The notes: generated by a model from the letters alone, not told the origin. Numbered from the stretch's first letter, positions 10,864 to 23,662 are shown. The stretch is DNA of 64,000 nucleotides from Balamuthia mandrillaris (GCA_031835245.1 JAVKOQ010000190.1:1-64000), one strand, 5' to 3'. Made by a program: numbers and translations.

Positions 10864-11996
10864 AAATATGGACATAAGCAGTAAAACACACATAGATTAA
10901 GCATGACTGGAACACTCAACCTTTTTTCAAGACAACACAATTGATCCTTATGATCCAAGCAGGCCCCTTTAATTACTTGGCCACTATTTGTTCATCTTGA
11001 TTTGATTTGACTTGGATGAAGGCATTTAGCATATTCAAATCAAGCTTGAATGGCTAATAATTGGTATCTTTATGAATACTTCACAAGCTGGCACAGGAAG
11101 TTCATTAACATATAACGTTTTTTTGGGCTACCCTTCCACATCAATATTGAATTTTTGCGGCTTGGATTTTCCAAGGAATTTCAAAATTTATCAGGTCGTC
11201 TTGTACCCACCAGTGCTTTTTTCATGGAGACATGATAGAGATGTGGGAACAAGATTGCTACTGAAGAAGTCAAAGATGAAAGAAACAACACAGATGAAGA
11301 AACCCAGAAGCTGTTTAGCATGCCACTATCAAGCCAAAAAGCATTTCCAACTAGTTGGTCGAAGCTAACAATTCATAACTCTTGGTTAATATGAATGTGA
11401 TTACATCAGCATACAAAGACCAAAGATTGTCTTACCTTTTGGCAAGGGTTGGCCTTTGACCTTAGGGCAGAAGGTCTTGGACATTTAAAACACCACATAG
11501 TTCCACTGTGTAAAAGATGAAAGTGTGAACTTTGCTGCTAGCTTAAATGCAACTGTTGTACTTATGTTGCACCTTGTAACTCCTTCCTTTGCATCATCAT
11601 TGTTACATTCTGCTTCATCCTCCTCAACAAGCAACAAAAGGTCACAAGAGAAAAGAGGAAAACATATCACCATCACGCCTTCATTGAAATATTTTTTCAC
11701 CTCTGATGACACAATGTAAAATAAAAGATTTCATTTAGCTTATAAAAATTAATTGAAAATTTGATATTGATATGGGAGGGTAGTTCAAAATTGTTCTTCA
11801 TCAAAGCATCCTCTTTCTTAGTAAATTATGTTCAAGTCTTATACTGCTTCTGGCTTATAATCACCACTATGCTTTACACAAACACTTTTATACATCACTC
11901 AAAAGGACATTTCTATTCTCAAATCATAAAGGTATTTCATGAAACTATTCAATTTTCAAAAAAAAAAAACAGAAAAACACTAAGTAGTTATACAAA
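10864..11996. other. A+T-rich non-coding stretch
   Basis: About 1.1 kb without a convincing gene. Frames of up to 98 codons (for example 11072-11368) have no recognisable domain. The right end probably contains the 3' UTR of the F-box gene on the minus strand. Confidence 0.45.
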
Positions 11997-13151
11997 TTAA
12001 AGAATGGGTACAATTTTAGCAAAAGCAGGTCCATCACAACTGGAAATAGGAAAATGTTTCAAAATACTACTCACTCGTTCATCTTCTAAACACACCATAA
12101 GCCCCAAAGCATTGAAGTAATAATAGGCACCATTTCTGCCCACACTGACAATTTCATCAGAGTGGCCAAATAAGTCAAGTACCTTGTCAGCCTCCCAACC
12201 TAACAAACCCTCTGTTATGATCAAACGCTCTGGTACACGGCTTTGAAGCTTGGTCCTGTGCACCAAAACTGAGTTCTTAAGACAAATTTCTCTCCACTTG
12301 TTCTTGTAGAGCTTTCGCAGTGCTTGACGTTTTTGCTCTACCAATTTGCTTTCAGCTAGCGCCTTGGCTTTGCCCTTCTGCACGTTGTTAGCCGCCAGGT
12401 CATCATGCTCCGTCATCTGCAAGAGTTCTTTGGCTGAATTGGGGGGTTCCAAGGTTAGCTCTTCTTCATCGGCGAGTGCCATGGTAGTGGCGGTATTGGA
12501 ATGAGCGCTGCTGTTTTGTGGGTGAGGAAGAGACTGGTCTTGCTGAGATGTGGTCGTGGGAAGGGAAGAGGAGGTGCTAAAACCTCGGGGAGAGTTAAGA
12601 AAAGAGGCAGGAGGCGGAGTTGAAGAAGTAGCAGAGATTGGAGGAAGCATTTTAAGCTTCAAAGGAGTTGCGGGGGTGCGCTGAGAGAGGGACGGGGAGA
12701 GCGTAAGAAAGTCGGGCAACTTTACACCTGCAGAGGAGAGGTATTGGAGTGGAAGGTCTGGTGTGCTACTAAAGCGCGAAAAGCGTCGCAGTTCCCGAAA
12801 GTAAAGGCACCGCCAGAGATTATCCAGACGGCTGAAGCGAAAAAGGCACTTGCTAGCGCAACAAACGCTGGAAAGGTCGTCGATGGAGCACAAGGAAAGA
12901 ACGTGGATGATACATTCATCAGGGAGGAGCGAGAGGTATCCCAGGCTATACTCTCTGGCTTCCGCACTGGGGTCTTCCAACAATATCTCCTCCAACAAGG
13001 TCAAACCTGGAGAGTTTTGGTTGGCTCCGTACTGGCTCTTTCGGTGGAGATGGGTAAGGGCATCCTCCTCGTCCTCCTCCCCCAATCCGAACTGACCACC
13101 ACCTGCTAGGTTTCGTCGCTGTCGTTTGGTTTTTGAAGCGCCCAAGCCCAT
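11997..13151 (-). CDS. F-box protein with probable N-myristoylation
   Basis: Single-exon gene, 384 aa. An F-box spans about residues 70-117 (LSLLPDECIIHVLSLC, then LSSVCCASKCLFRF and NLWRCLYF); F-boxes bind Skp1 and place a substrate receptor in an SCF ubiquitin ligase. The N-terminus MGLGASK has Gly2 and Ser6, matching an N-myristoylation signal, which would put the protein at membranes. Residues 150-225 are Ser/Thr/Pro-rich and disordered. A lysine-rich helix (about 265-290) precedes a conserved-looking C-terminal part (RLIITEGLLGWEADKV), whose family I do not recognise and which presumably binds the substrate. The ATG at 13151 gives the myristoylation motif directly, so I take it as the start. 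Confidence 0.8.
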   Translation of the reverse strand: MGLGASKTKRQRRNLAGGGQFGLGEEDEEDALTHLHRKSQYGANQNSPGLTLLEEILLEDPSAEAREYSLGYLSLLPDECIIHVLSLCSIDDLSSVCCASKCLFRFSRLDNLWRCLYFRELRRFSRFSSTPDLPLQYLSSAGVKLPDFLTLSPSLSQRTPATPLKLKMLPPISATSSTPPPASFLNSPRGFSTSSSLPTTTSQQDQSLPHPQNSSAHSNTATTMALADEEELTLEPPNSAKELLQMTEHDDLAANNVQKGKAKALAESKLVEQKRQALRKLYKNKWREICLKNSVLVHRTKLQSRVPERLIITEGLLGWEADKVLDLFGHSDEIVSVGRNGAYYYFNALGLMVCLEDERVSSILKHFPISSCDGPAFAKIVPIL

Positions 13152-13495
13152 CGCAAAGGGATATTATCTTCTGTCGTTGGGAAAGGGAACTTTCCTCCGT
13201 AGTGCGAGGGTGGCGGGGTTAAGCTAACTTAATCTATTTTTCTTTTTTGTTGTTTTGCTTGCTTGCCGTCAAATTTGTTATGATAGGGAATTGTGAGGGT
13301 CGTTGGCTGCTACTGCTCGCCTTACTCTTCCGGGGAGCAACCAACGGTGGTTTAAATGTTGCCACAACCCTCAAGCAAGCAGCCGATCGATCGTGCCACA
13401 ACCCTCGCCTCCCACCCCACGTCGACGTGAGTGAAGAGCACAAGTGGCAGCAAAAAGGGACAGCAGCAGCTAACCATTTGTCCTTTCTTCCAAAC

Positions 13496-15980
13496 ATGGC
13501 CGCCTTGCGTTTGGTGAAGGCTCCTTGTGATTTCTCAAAGTCGTTGTCCTTGCTGCTGCTGCTTCTGGTCATTGCATTGGGCGTTGCGAAAGGAAACTCT
13601 TATCCAAGACAAGTGCATCTCTCTTTGGGTGGCAAGCCAGGCGAGGTTTTTGTGCAGTGGATCACTTGGAATGGTGCTTCTTCCTCTTCGTTTTTCTTTC
13701 TTCTTCTTCTTTCTTCTTTCTTCTTTCTTCTTCCTTCTTTCTTCTCCCTTAGCTTCTTGTTCTTCTTCTTGTTCTTCTTCTTCTTCTTCTTGTTCTTCTT
13801 CTTCTTCTTGTTCTTCTTCTTCTTCTTCTTCTTCTTGTTCTTCTCTTTCTGTTTCTATTATTTCTATTATACTTTTGTTTTCGGGAGCCACAGCTTACTT
13901 GTTGTTCTGCTATAGCCACAAAAGAGGCGGTACTTTTTTGCTTCCTCCCATCTAAAGTTCTCTGCCCCAGTCAGCTTCTTAATGTTATTCCAACTACTAC
14001 TTGTAGCGGGTACGATATGGAACAGAACAAGGAGCGCTTGGTTTGACGACAACAGGGAGAACGACCCGCTACAACACGACAGGGTGGCCGGGCTTTGTGC
14101 ATACGGTGAAACTGTCTGGCTTGCTGGCTGATACCACTTACTATTATCGTTGTGGGGACAACACCAGCCAGCTGTTCTCTTCCCTCTATTCCTTCCGTAC
14201 ATTGCCGACCAATGGGTAAGTGGCTAGCTGGTTGGCAGGCAAAATGCGGAGAGAGACCCCTTGCATTGGATTCTAACCTCCGTGTGATCTCTATTGCAGG
14301 CAACCTGTCAATATAGCCATTTTTGGTGATATGGGATTGGACTATGAGTCTGATAGAACGGTTGCGGTGCTTTCACAGGCGGTGTCTAAGGGCTACTATC
14401 ACTTTGTAGTTCATATGGGTGATATTGCTTGTACGTTCTCGATTTTCTTTCTTTGGTTGCGTTGGTCTTTGTCATGCAGTCTCTGTGTATTTTATGGCAT
14501 AGTTGCTTGCTTACCCTTTTGGAGCATAATTCTTTGCATATAGATACTTACTCGGATGGACTAACTAACCAGACCCGTTTTGATTTGTACATGGACAAGA
14601 TAGAACCTATCGCGGCAAACTCTCCCTACATGGTTAGCGCAGGCAACCAAGAGCATCCCTTTCTCTTTCAAGAGTATATTTATCGATGGCAAATGCCGTA
14701 TGAAACGAGCAACAGCGCCAACAACCTCTGGTATTCGTTTGACATTAGGAACATGAACAATCGCACCTTGTCCCACTTTGTAGCCGTCAGCACAGAGCAT
14801 AAACTAGACCCTGGTTCTCCACAGTATGAATGGCTGGTGGCTGATCTCTCTGCCTTGAGAAGCAGCTGCGAAGACGGTTCCACACAACCCTGGGTCATTC
14901 TCTTTGGTCATCGTCCCTTGTATTGCTCCAATTCTCCCTATGATAACAGCTGGTTTGCTGACTGTTATGTGGTTGCCCCTGGTTTGCGCAAGTTGCTGGA
15001 GCCCCTGTTTAAGCAGTTTGGCGTAGACTTATATCTGGCCGGCCACATGCACAACGCTGAGTACACTTATCCTGTCTATAACTCTCGCGTTACATCCCTC
15101 TCCTGGCATAATGCCCCTTCAACAATTCACCTCATATCTGGCTATGCAGGCTGTCGCGAGGGCTTCAATGGGTACTCTCTGCTCGCTTATGCTCCTCCTC
15201 GCTCTCTTCTCTCCTGCTCATCTGGCCATGTGCCAACATTGGTGAAATAGGTTTGATGAGAGCATAAAGCCCGATTGGTCGGCATGGAGGCAAGACACTC
15301 ACTTTGGCTTCTCGAATATGACAATCTTCAACCACACCCACCTATCCTTTACTTATCTTTACGCCGATAATTCGTCCTTTCAGAAGGAAGTGTGGATTAC
15401 CAAAGATCAAAATGCGTTTTCCAGCTGCAGAAGGGGTCATCATCATGGGAAGCCTTTGGGCCTCAACACCATGCAACTCTATGAATGGAAAGTGGACAAG
15501 AAAGGACGCCTTGACGACGGAAACCTAGCCCTCTTCATGAAAGGCTTTGGCATAGGCTTGGGCATGCAGTTTGGTAGCATTCCTTCTTGCATTGCTGACT
15601 CCTATCCGGTTACCTATATGTTTTCTCTAGCGTTTCAACTTTTGGAACAAGGCTTTTCCTCCGGGGACATGGTAGAGCTCATCAAAGGGCTACGCACACT
15701 CTCTGCCGCTCTTTTGGAACTGTTAGAATTGGTACAGGATTGTGGCGGCACGCGAGGTATCAGCGACTTTTTAAAACTGGTGAAAGAGCTCAAGCAATTC
15801 GGCATTGGCCATACGTTGGAGGAAGAGGCCTTGAAGGTAGCCTACCACTTCCAAGACTTGAAAGAAGCTCTCCAACAGGCCACCCAATATTGGCAGAAAG
15901 GCTACTATGAACAATGTGGAGTCTATGTAGGGCAGGTAGTAGCTCTTTTAATTGCACCGCTCCCACCGAACCCACGCTGA
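13496..15980 (+). CDS. Secreted purple acid phosphatase with C-terminal extension
   Basis: A metallophosphoesterase that hydrolyses phosphate monoesters outside the cell or in the endolysosome. Exons: 13496 to about 13675, 14007-14215, 14300-14430, 14544-15171 and 15251-15980; the last four agree in phase. The N-terminus has a signal peptide (a Leu-rich run after SKSLS, then VALGVAKG). An Fn3-like domain carries VHLSLGGKPGEVFVQWITW and TTYYYRCGD. The metal-ligand motifs follow in order: GDMG, GDIAY (split by intron 3), GNQEH, FGHRPLYCS and GHMHNAEY. After the usual PAP end comes about 170 extra residues, mainly helical (FMKGFGIGLGMQFG, then YWQKGYYEQCGVYVG). The end of exon 1 is unresolved: phase demands a break after about 13675, where only a GC donor or a missed mini-exon fits. 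The intron there is a long (CTT)n tract. Confidence 0.85.
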
Positions 15981-16030
15981 ACAAGAAGAGCTTGCAGCCC
16001 TCGCACCAGACAGACAATTCGTTCTTCTTC

Positions 16031-16063
<33 letters not shown>
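16031..16063. repeat. (GA)n microsatellite
   Basis: Pure GA dinucleotide run between the phosphatase gene and the NKAP-like gene. The 160-bp intergenic space holds nothing else I can identify. Confidence 0.9.
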
Positions 16064-16066
<3 letters not shown>

Positions 16067-16140
16067 AGAGAGAACGCGGAATAAATAAATACCAAAAAAC
16101 AACCTATTAGACATAATGTGCCGGGGGAAAGTTCAACGAA

Positions 16141-17689
<1,549 letters not shown>

Positions 17690-17779
17690 GTCCTTGGCGC
17701 CAATATCATAAGATGAAGAAATTCAAATGCTTAAAAACGCAACTTGCACGTTTGTTTGCAATGTGGAGAGGTGCAGATT

Positions 17780-19715
17780 TTATACATCTGCAGCATCTTC
17801 TGCACCTTCCTCCTCCTCTTCCTCATCCTCATCCTCTCCGGCTTCTTCGTCTTGGTAGAGCCAGGTACGCATTTGCATCGTTGCATAATTGGCAAGGAGT
17901 TCCTTGTCGCTCACGTTCGTGACCTCTGTGAGGGAGTACTGCACGGAGATGTGGTCATCTTCCGTGAACTGGGGTCCCATCCAGGGTGATACCACGTTGT
18001 TATTTACGTAAGTCGCTAACCGCAACTGCCACCAAAAAACTTGGTCGGTACTTGAAGAGCTGCTAAACGGGGCAGAATGCGTCATGGAGTTGGGTTGTGT
18101 GCTGACGGGCTCTACAAATAAGTCCATCTGCGTCGCCTTGGGTTGGTTTGTGGCAAGTGATATCTTTAGCACGTCATGTTGTGGGTATTGTTGGACCAGC
18201 TTTGTGAACACCACTACCATTTGTTATTTGGAATTAGCTAAAATGAAGGAAGGTAGAACACAAGCACAGACAAGAAAATAATGACAAGAGAAGAACAGAG
18301 GCGCACCATCCCAGAGCTTGGCAGCCAGTGTGAAGCTTGTGGAAGCAAAGTGAGCGTTGCCAAACAATATTCTCTCCATTTCGGTCCGATTGATGTACTC
18401 AAAGCCAAAGTTCTCGATGGTATTATGGTAGGCCACAAAAATTCCATCCATCAGACCCAACCGTGTCTGGAAACAGTACTTGAGCATTGCACTGCGGCAC
18501 ATGTCATAAAACTCTTTTTCGTAGGAGTACATGGCGCCGTTTGGTTGTGTTAGTCTGTAGTTTGTAAACTCCTTGTAGTTGCGCATGTTAAGCCTGACGG
18601 GGAATGTAGCGCGCGTTTTAAGGTCAAAGGTTTTAGAGGATGAAGGTAGATCTGGGTCATAGCAATCTAACTGTGAGCGACAAAGCACGTTCCCCATCTT
18701 TTTTTCCCAGCAAATGAGAACAAAGAATGTAAAGGGCAAGAAAAAACAAAGAGAAAAGAACCTTCAAGAAGTGAAACGACTCTATATCAGCGGGGGGTGG
18801 CTTCTCTATGGCTGTTCTGGCCTTGAGAAATCGCTTCTCAAAGGCATCCTTTGGCATCGTGAAGACATTTTCTAGGGATTTTCCCTTTGATGGCAAAAGA
18901 TTAGCGGCTAGCACTATTAAAATTCATTAACAAAGGCGAACAGCTAGTAAAGTTACCAAATCCATGAGAATACGATTGGGAGGATCGGTAATGTTGCCTG
19001 GATCGTTGTCTACCGCATAGACACCATTTTTGCGTATGAAGAAGAGAGAGACTGCTTTGCATAGACTCTTTGTGAAAGTGTTTGGCTGGAAAAAGAATAC
19101 AATGTTAGCAAATGTATGCTGCTGCTGATAATAATAGCACACGAAGATAGCAAAGAAAGAGTGTCAAACCTTTCGCTGGAAGTAGTAAGAAAGACTGGAG
19201 AGATCAACAGGTTTAAACTTGGAAAAGAGAAAGTAAAATTGGGCTAGTGTGTGTGTCATAGATGAGGTAGAGCACTGGAATAGCGCGCCCGATTTTTGTG
19301 CCAGTTGTGTCAATTGCTGTTGTCAATGGAGGCAGAGAAGAAGGGAAGCAGTTAGAACCACAAACACTGCTAAGACAAATGCGAGGAGAACCCCGCAGAG
19401 TAGAGCAATGGTTTAGAGCATGTGAAGGAAAGAGGTGACAAGGGTTTGATGCGTACAGGATCCTTAGATGGCGGGTAGAAAGGAGGCATCACAGAAAAGT
19501 CGATCTCTTCGGGTTGGTGTATTTTGGCCAAATGGGAAGGGAAAAGGTAGCGTTTTGTGTAAAAGTCTCTTACAGGATGTACTCCCTTGTTAAACAACAC
19601 TTGCCGCAATCCGTGTTCTAGTCTGGGGGGATTGGCCTTCACCAAAGGCTCAACCACTTTTATTTGGGGTTATGTTCCACATAACAACAGATCAACCACC
19701 AATCGTCCGGAGAGA

Positions 19716-19777
<62 letters not shown>

Positions 19778-20462
19778 TACCTTCGTAGGGAATAGCGTCC
19801 AAAGAGAGAGGGAGATAATTGGGCAAAAGAGGGGCTGAAGGCTTGGCGGGTGGTGCCGGCCGTTTCCGCTGGCGTAAGTGGGCTAGCAAAGGCGCTCGGT
19901 GTGTTCTATAGACAAAGCCAGAGGTTTGTGAGATTTGGGTGTTGGCAGGCTCTGTGATCTCTCGCGGCCGTTTTCGCGTTGAGCCCATCGCCAACTGCTG
20001 CAAAACAGAGCCAAAATCTAATTTAGTGGCTGGCCCTTCTGTCTTTACGGTCTCCTCCAAGAGCGGTGAAGGAGGAGACTTGGTTACAGAGTTATGGCGT
20101 GCGTTTGAAGAAGCGGTGGGGGGAAGACGCTGAAGCAGCTTCACCATCTCTTCCAACCGTTCACTGTTGGAAGAAGACATGGCTGGGCCTCCGTCTTGCT
20201 TGCTGGCAGCACGGGTGGGGCTTCTCCGGTTGGAGTCTCGTGTCCATCGCGCAGAGCCACCTCCGCGTTCACCACTGCTGTAGCAGCAACGAACACTACC
20301 AAAAGAGAAAGCAACGGAGGAAGAAGGCAAGAAACGAAAGGAGGAAAAGGCCGGTGCAGTGGTCGGCGTTGAAAGGGTTGCCTTGCGTAGAGCTCTCTGC
20401 TGTTGCTGTAGCAGTCCTGCATTCGGATGCTGTGAACCCTTTTCCACCAGATATTTGCGCAT
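17780..20462 (-). CDS. PET127: Pet127-like mitochondrial RNA-processing protein
   Basis: Seven exons (19781-20462, 19457-19656, 19170-19316, 18957-19085, 18762-18884, 18307-18697, 17780-18213) sum to 2106 nt, a clean 701-aa frame. The first 60 residues are Arg/Ser/Ala-rich with a RCCYSS-type cleavage region, a mitochondrial presequence. The core matches Pet127: FNKGVHPVRDFYTKRYLFPS, KFKPVDLSSLSYYF, CRSQLDCYDPDLP, FDLKTRATFPVRLN, KEFYDMCRSAMLKYCFQTR, GLMDGIFVAYHNT. Pet127 is known from fungi as a membrane-associated factor for 5' processing and turnover of mitochondrial RNA. The SQLDCYDP and FDLKTRA segments fit the PD-(D/E)XK nuclease fold proposed for the family. The acidic C-terminal tail is probably disordered. 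The 3' end faces the NKAP-like gene, 90 bp away. Confidence 0.88.
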
Positions 20463-20594
20463 TGTTCACAGGAACAGCAGCAAATGGGCGGCAGGAGAAA
20501 CAGTGAGCAGCAGCACACAGGGCGTGCCTGTTTCTTTGGCCTTTCTTTCTTTCTTTTTTTGTTGTTGTTTCAATTCGTGTCGTCCTTGGTGCCC

Positions 20595-20596
<2 letters not shown>

Positions 20597-20682
<86 letters not shown>
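20597..20682. repeat. (ATT)n trinucleotide microsatellite, about 28 copies
   Basis: An uninterrupted run of ATT between the start of the Pet127 gene and the end of the kinase-like gene. Translated, it gives Asn, Ile or Tyr runs, none of which belongs to a supported gene. Confidence 0.95.
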
Positions 20683-20684
<2 letters not shown>

Positions 20685-20926
20685 TGTGATCCAACCAAAG
20701 GAGAAGGACTTGTTTGCAGAAAGTTTTGTCCAGCACAATAGCAACATCTGTGTGGCGGGCCAATGGTGAAGGTGAAGGACCACCTTCACCATTGACACTT
20801 AAAACTTGGTGGATATCCAAGCTTTGGTTTATATTGATATACAGACAAAATAAAGACGAGTGAAGGTTACATCTATCCCTTGTTGGTTTGTTCAGGCATA
20901 AGGCATGAGGTTGGGCCAAGAAGACG

Positions 20927-21817
20927 TCAAACATGCTCTTGCTGCTTCAAACTCAGAAGCAGGGTCTTGTCTCGCCAATGTTGATTGTACAGGAGCATTG
21001 CAGGAGTGGGACGAGCAAGGTAACAAGGGTGTAATATCTCACGTATGAATTTCCAGATGTGGGCTGCGTCTTTGTGTTTCAGCAACCTATCGCTGCTTCG
21101 CGTTACCAAACCAACCATTAGCAGTTATAGTGCAGTTTGCTAGCACCAAAGTGAAGTGTAATGGGATGAAAACGTACGAGAGATTTTCTTTGTTGATGGC
21201 AATGTCCAACAGGAGCTGTGGATCACGTTCCTTCCAAGCCTTGAGCCCTCGGTTTGCATTTCCAAAGAGTCCTCCTTGTGTCAGCTGTTGTAACAATCAA
21301 TATTGGTTTGTTTTAAAAGATAACTGGCGAGAAAGTATACCCAAAAGAAGGCCATAACGCCGATGCCCCAGGAATCTACAGTGATGCCACAAGGCTCAAT
21401 CAGCTTCGCAATGTGGTTGTGTCCTTGCAGTATCTTCAACGCTCCTGCTTCGACTGGGGTCCATGACTTTCGAGCAGCGAGGAGGGGCTTTCTTCCCAAC
21501 GGAGAAATGGACACCAGCTGTACAGTCTTGCGTCCTCGCTGGTGCAAGCGTTGCACAACTTGCATGCTGTCCAAACCCTCATCACGCAGCCATAGAGCCT
21601 CTTTCATCCCCTTGGTATTTTGTGTCTTGCCTCTATCGCGAGATGTTGTTGTAGTGACCCTTCTCGATGTTTTGGGCTGAACTTGGGATTGAGCACGATC
21701 ACTGCCAGACCTTCCACTCCTGCCTTTGGGTGGGCGGTTCTTAGTGTCATCTGTGTGCGGCTTGGTTAGTGGAGCACGCTGTCCGTAGGTCTGCGTCTCT
21801 GCGACCTGGCTTGCCAT
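20927..21817 (-). CDS. Protein-kinase-like protein lacking the catalytic core
   Basis: Exons about 21330-21817, 21185-21282 and 20927-21098. The N-terminal half is basic and Ser/Thr-rich (RVTTTTSRDRGKTQNTKG). Then comes a piece resembling the N-lobe around helix C (GALKILQGHNHIAKLIEP), which runs straight into CGITVDSWGIGVMAFF, resembling kinase subdomain IX. The C-terminal exon has a subdomain XI-like end (ARPTPAMLLYNQHWRD). The segment that should carry the HRD catalytic loop and DFG motif, about 80 residues, is absent from the genomic sequence between the two pieces. So this is either a degenerate pseudokinase or a decaying gene. Low-complexity acidic sequence directly upstream may be a missed 5' exon. 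Confidence 0.5.
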
Positions 21818-22207
21818 TGTCGCTCCGTCTCCTCCTCTTCCTCCTGCGCCTGCAACTGCTCCTCTTCCTCTGCTTCTTCCTCTTACTCTTCATCTCCGCC
21901 TTCATCGTTATGATTGCTCTCGTTCTCATCTTCTTCATCCCCCTCTTCTTCACCTTCATGTTCACTTTCCTCTTCCTGCAGGTTCTACACTTCCTTCATC
22001 TGCGTTTCTGCTCCTTCGTACCTTCAATTTCAAGTTTCTCTTCTTCGTCGTCATCATCTCTTTCATGCCTACTTTCATTTTCGTCCCCCCCCCTCCTCCT
22101 CCTCCAGCTTCTGCTCCGCCTCTTTTTCTTTGTCTATTTGGCTTTGAGTTGGCTGTAAGAATTGCATGGAGTTCGAATCAAACGGGAACAGAGGGCTTCC
22201 AAGTGAC
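21818..22207 (-). other. Acidic low-complexity stretch, possible unassigned exon(s)
   Basis: On the minus strand this region encodes long Glu/Asp-rich runs (for example DENESRHERDDDDEEE and EEEGDEEDENESNHND) in frames separated by possible splice sites. It lies between the PHD-finger gene and the kinase-like gene. It could be the 3' end of the former or the 5' end of the latter; I could not find a single consistent splice solution. Confidence 0.35.
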
Positions 22208-22963
22208 CTAACAAAGACGGAGTAGAGAATTTTGTATCTCCACACGCTTCTTCGCCAACCACTGTACTAGCTCAATGGCCTTAATCACGTCCTCTTCATT
22301 GCGCAAGTCCAACTCCATTACTTGCTTGGCCTGATACTGCCTCAGTTTGATGCCGCTGCATTCTTCGTTGCACCACACCCATGTGCCCATGTCATCATAA
22401 AATCTCTAAATCCTATAGCCATCATCCGTTTCATGTGCTCTAATACACAATTACGATGAAAGAGCCTTCCGCATTCTGCACATTTTAGGGGTAGCTTGTC
22501 TCGAACAGGATTATTGCAGATCACGCATTTTCGTGGCTGGTGGCTAGAGGTAGAGGGAGAGCGATCGGGTTGGTAGTGGAGGATCCAAACTCAAACCTGT
22601 GTGCGTCCCAATATATTCCAAAACTGCGCATGTCCAGCGTCCATTCTTTGTTTTTCAACCCATTTGCCAGAGCCAAATTTCGCAGCATTTCGGCCGGAGG
22701 ACGAGGAAGATTGGCTCTCCCCCTGTTATGTATCATATCATATAAATTTATGAGGATTCTAGCTATTATCAAAATATTCTTACCGCGAAGCAAGCATATT
22801 TTGGTTGTCTTTTCAAGAAGGACCATACAGTGTAAGCGTCACTGCAGATGACCGAACCGGGCACTAATTGCGCGGAGAGCGAGGCCTTGGCGGATTCCTC
22901 CGGAACTACAAAGTGCTTGCAAGCAAATTTCGTTGGTAAAGCAAGGCGTGTAGTGTCAAGCAT
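22208..22963 (-). CDS. PHD-finger protein
   Basis: Exons 22784-22963, 22597-22722, 22447-22536 and 22208-22405, all joined in phase 0. The third and fourth exons together form a zinc finger: CVIC, then CAEC, HRNC and WVWCNEEC, the Cys4-His-Cys3 order of a PHD finger including the Trp two residues before the last pair. PHD fingers usually read histone tails. The finger appears only if a 41-nt intron (about 22406-22446) is removed; the unspliced reading loses the last ligands. The N-terminal 100 residues have no family I recognise. Residues after the finger are charged and helical (QVMELDLRNEEDVIKAIE). The last Cys pair is spaced C-x3-C, a little wider than usual. The 3' end may extend into the acidic stretch downstream. 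Confidence 0.6.
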
Positions 22964-23662
22964 ATTTTACTGAAAGATGGTGAAGGTCTGCCCTGAGATG
23001 ATGGCGAAAGGAAGTCGGCAGACAAGTATTCAAAGCATTGTTTAGTTCTTAGTGCGCTCCTGAGCTGAAGTCTTTGGTCTGAGTCTCTTGGAGGTTGTTC
23101 TGTGAGGTCTACTTTCGTGGACTCTTAGTCTTGGAGGTGTTACGTTCGCAGTACAGCAGAACAAAGCAAGCTCACCACGCTCATCTGAGCTCCTTTTATC
23201 GTCTGCTTGCTTGGCCGTTGTGGGCATTCGGCAGTCACAGCGTTTTGCTAAGCCGCACTCTCTTCCTGTATGACTTTAGTTCCATGCTTCTGCCTTGCCA
23301 CAAGGTGAGAGGGCGGGGAGCAGAGCAAGGAGGAGTGATGGCTTAACAAGAGGTTACAACTGCCCCCAGACCAACACCACCCACAGAACAGCATGCTCAT
23401 GCAAGGTTGATCTTTATCTTTGGCCCTTTCCGCCTGAGCAACACGCCGCTCAATGGTTCCTCATTGCTGGTGACCGAACAAGGGCCAGTCGTCACTGATT
23501 CTCCCCCGCCACTACTACTGGTGGCAGGGAAGCGCAGGGACTCTTATGCTGCCCATTATTCCTTTTGCCACTTCTTTTCGGAGGATATGCGTGGCGAGGA
23601 AAATGGAGGGCACGACGAAGAGAAGTAAGGACATCAAAATATTAATAGAGATTTTCAAAGGG
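22964..23662. other. Intergenic region
   Basis: About 700 bp upstream of the PHD-finger gene and downstream of the next minus-strand gene. Short frames here show no recognisable motif. It probably holds the promoter of the PHD gene and the 3' UTR of its neighbour. Confidence 0.4.

Noticed and set aside
17780-20462. Mitochondrial ribosomal protein of the mL37/mL65 family
   Set aside because: The presequence suggested it at first, but the spliced 701-aa protein is far too long and its QLDCYDPDLP, FDLKTRA and GLMDGIFVAYHNT segments fit Pet127.
20484-20934. Asn/Ile/Tyr-repeat proteins across the (ATT)n run
   Set aside because: All three frames of the repeat are open by composition; flanking residues belong to the 5' region of Pet127 or to non-coding DNA.
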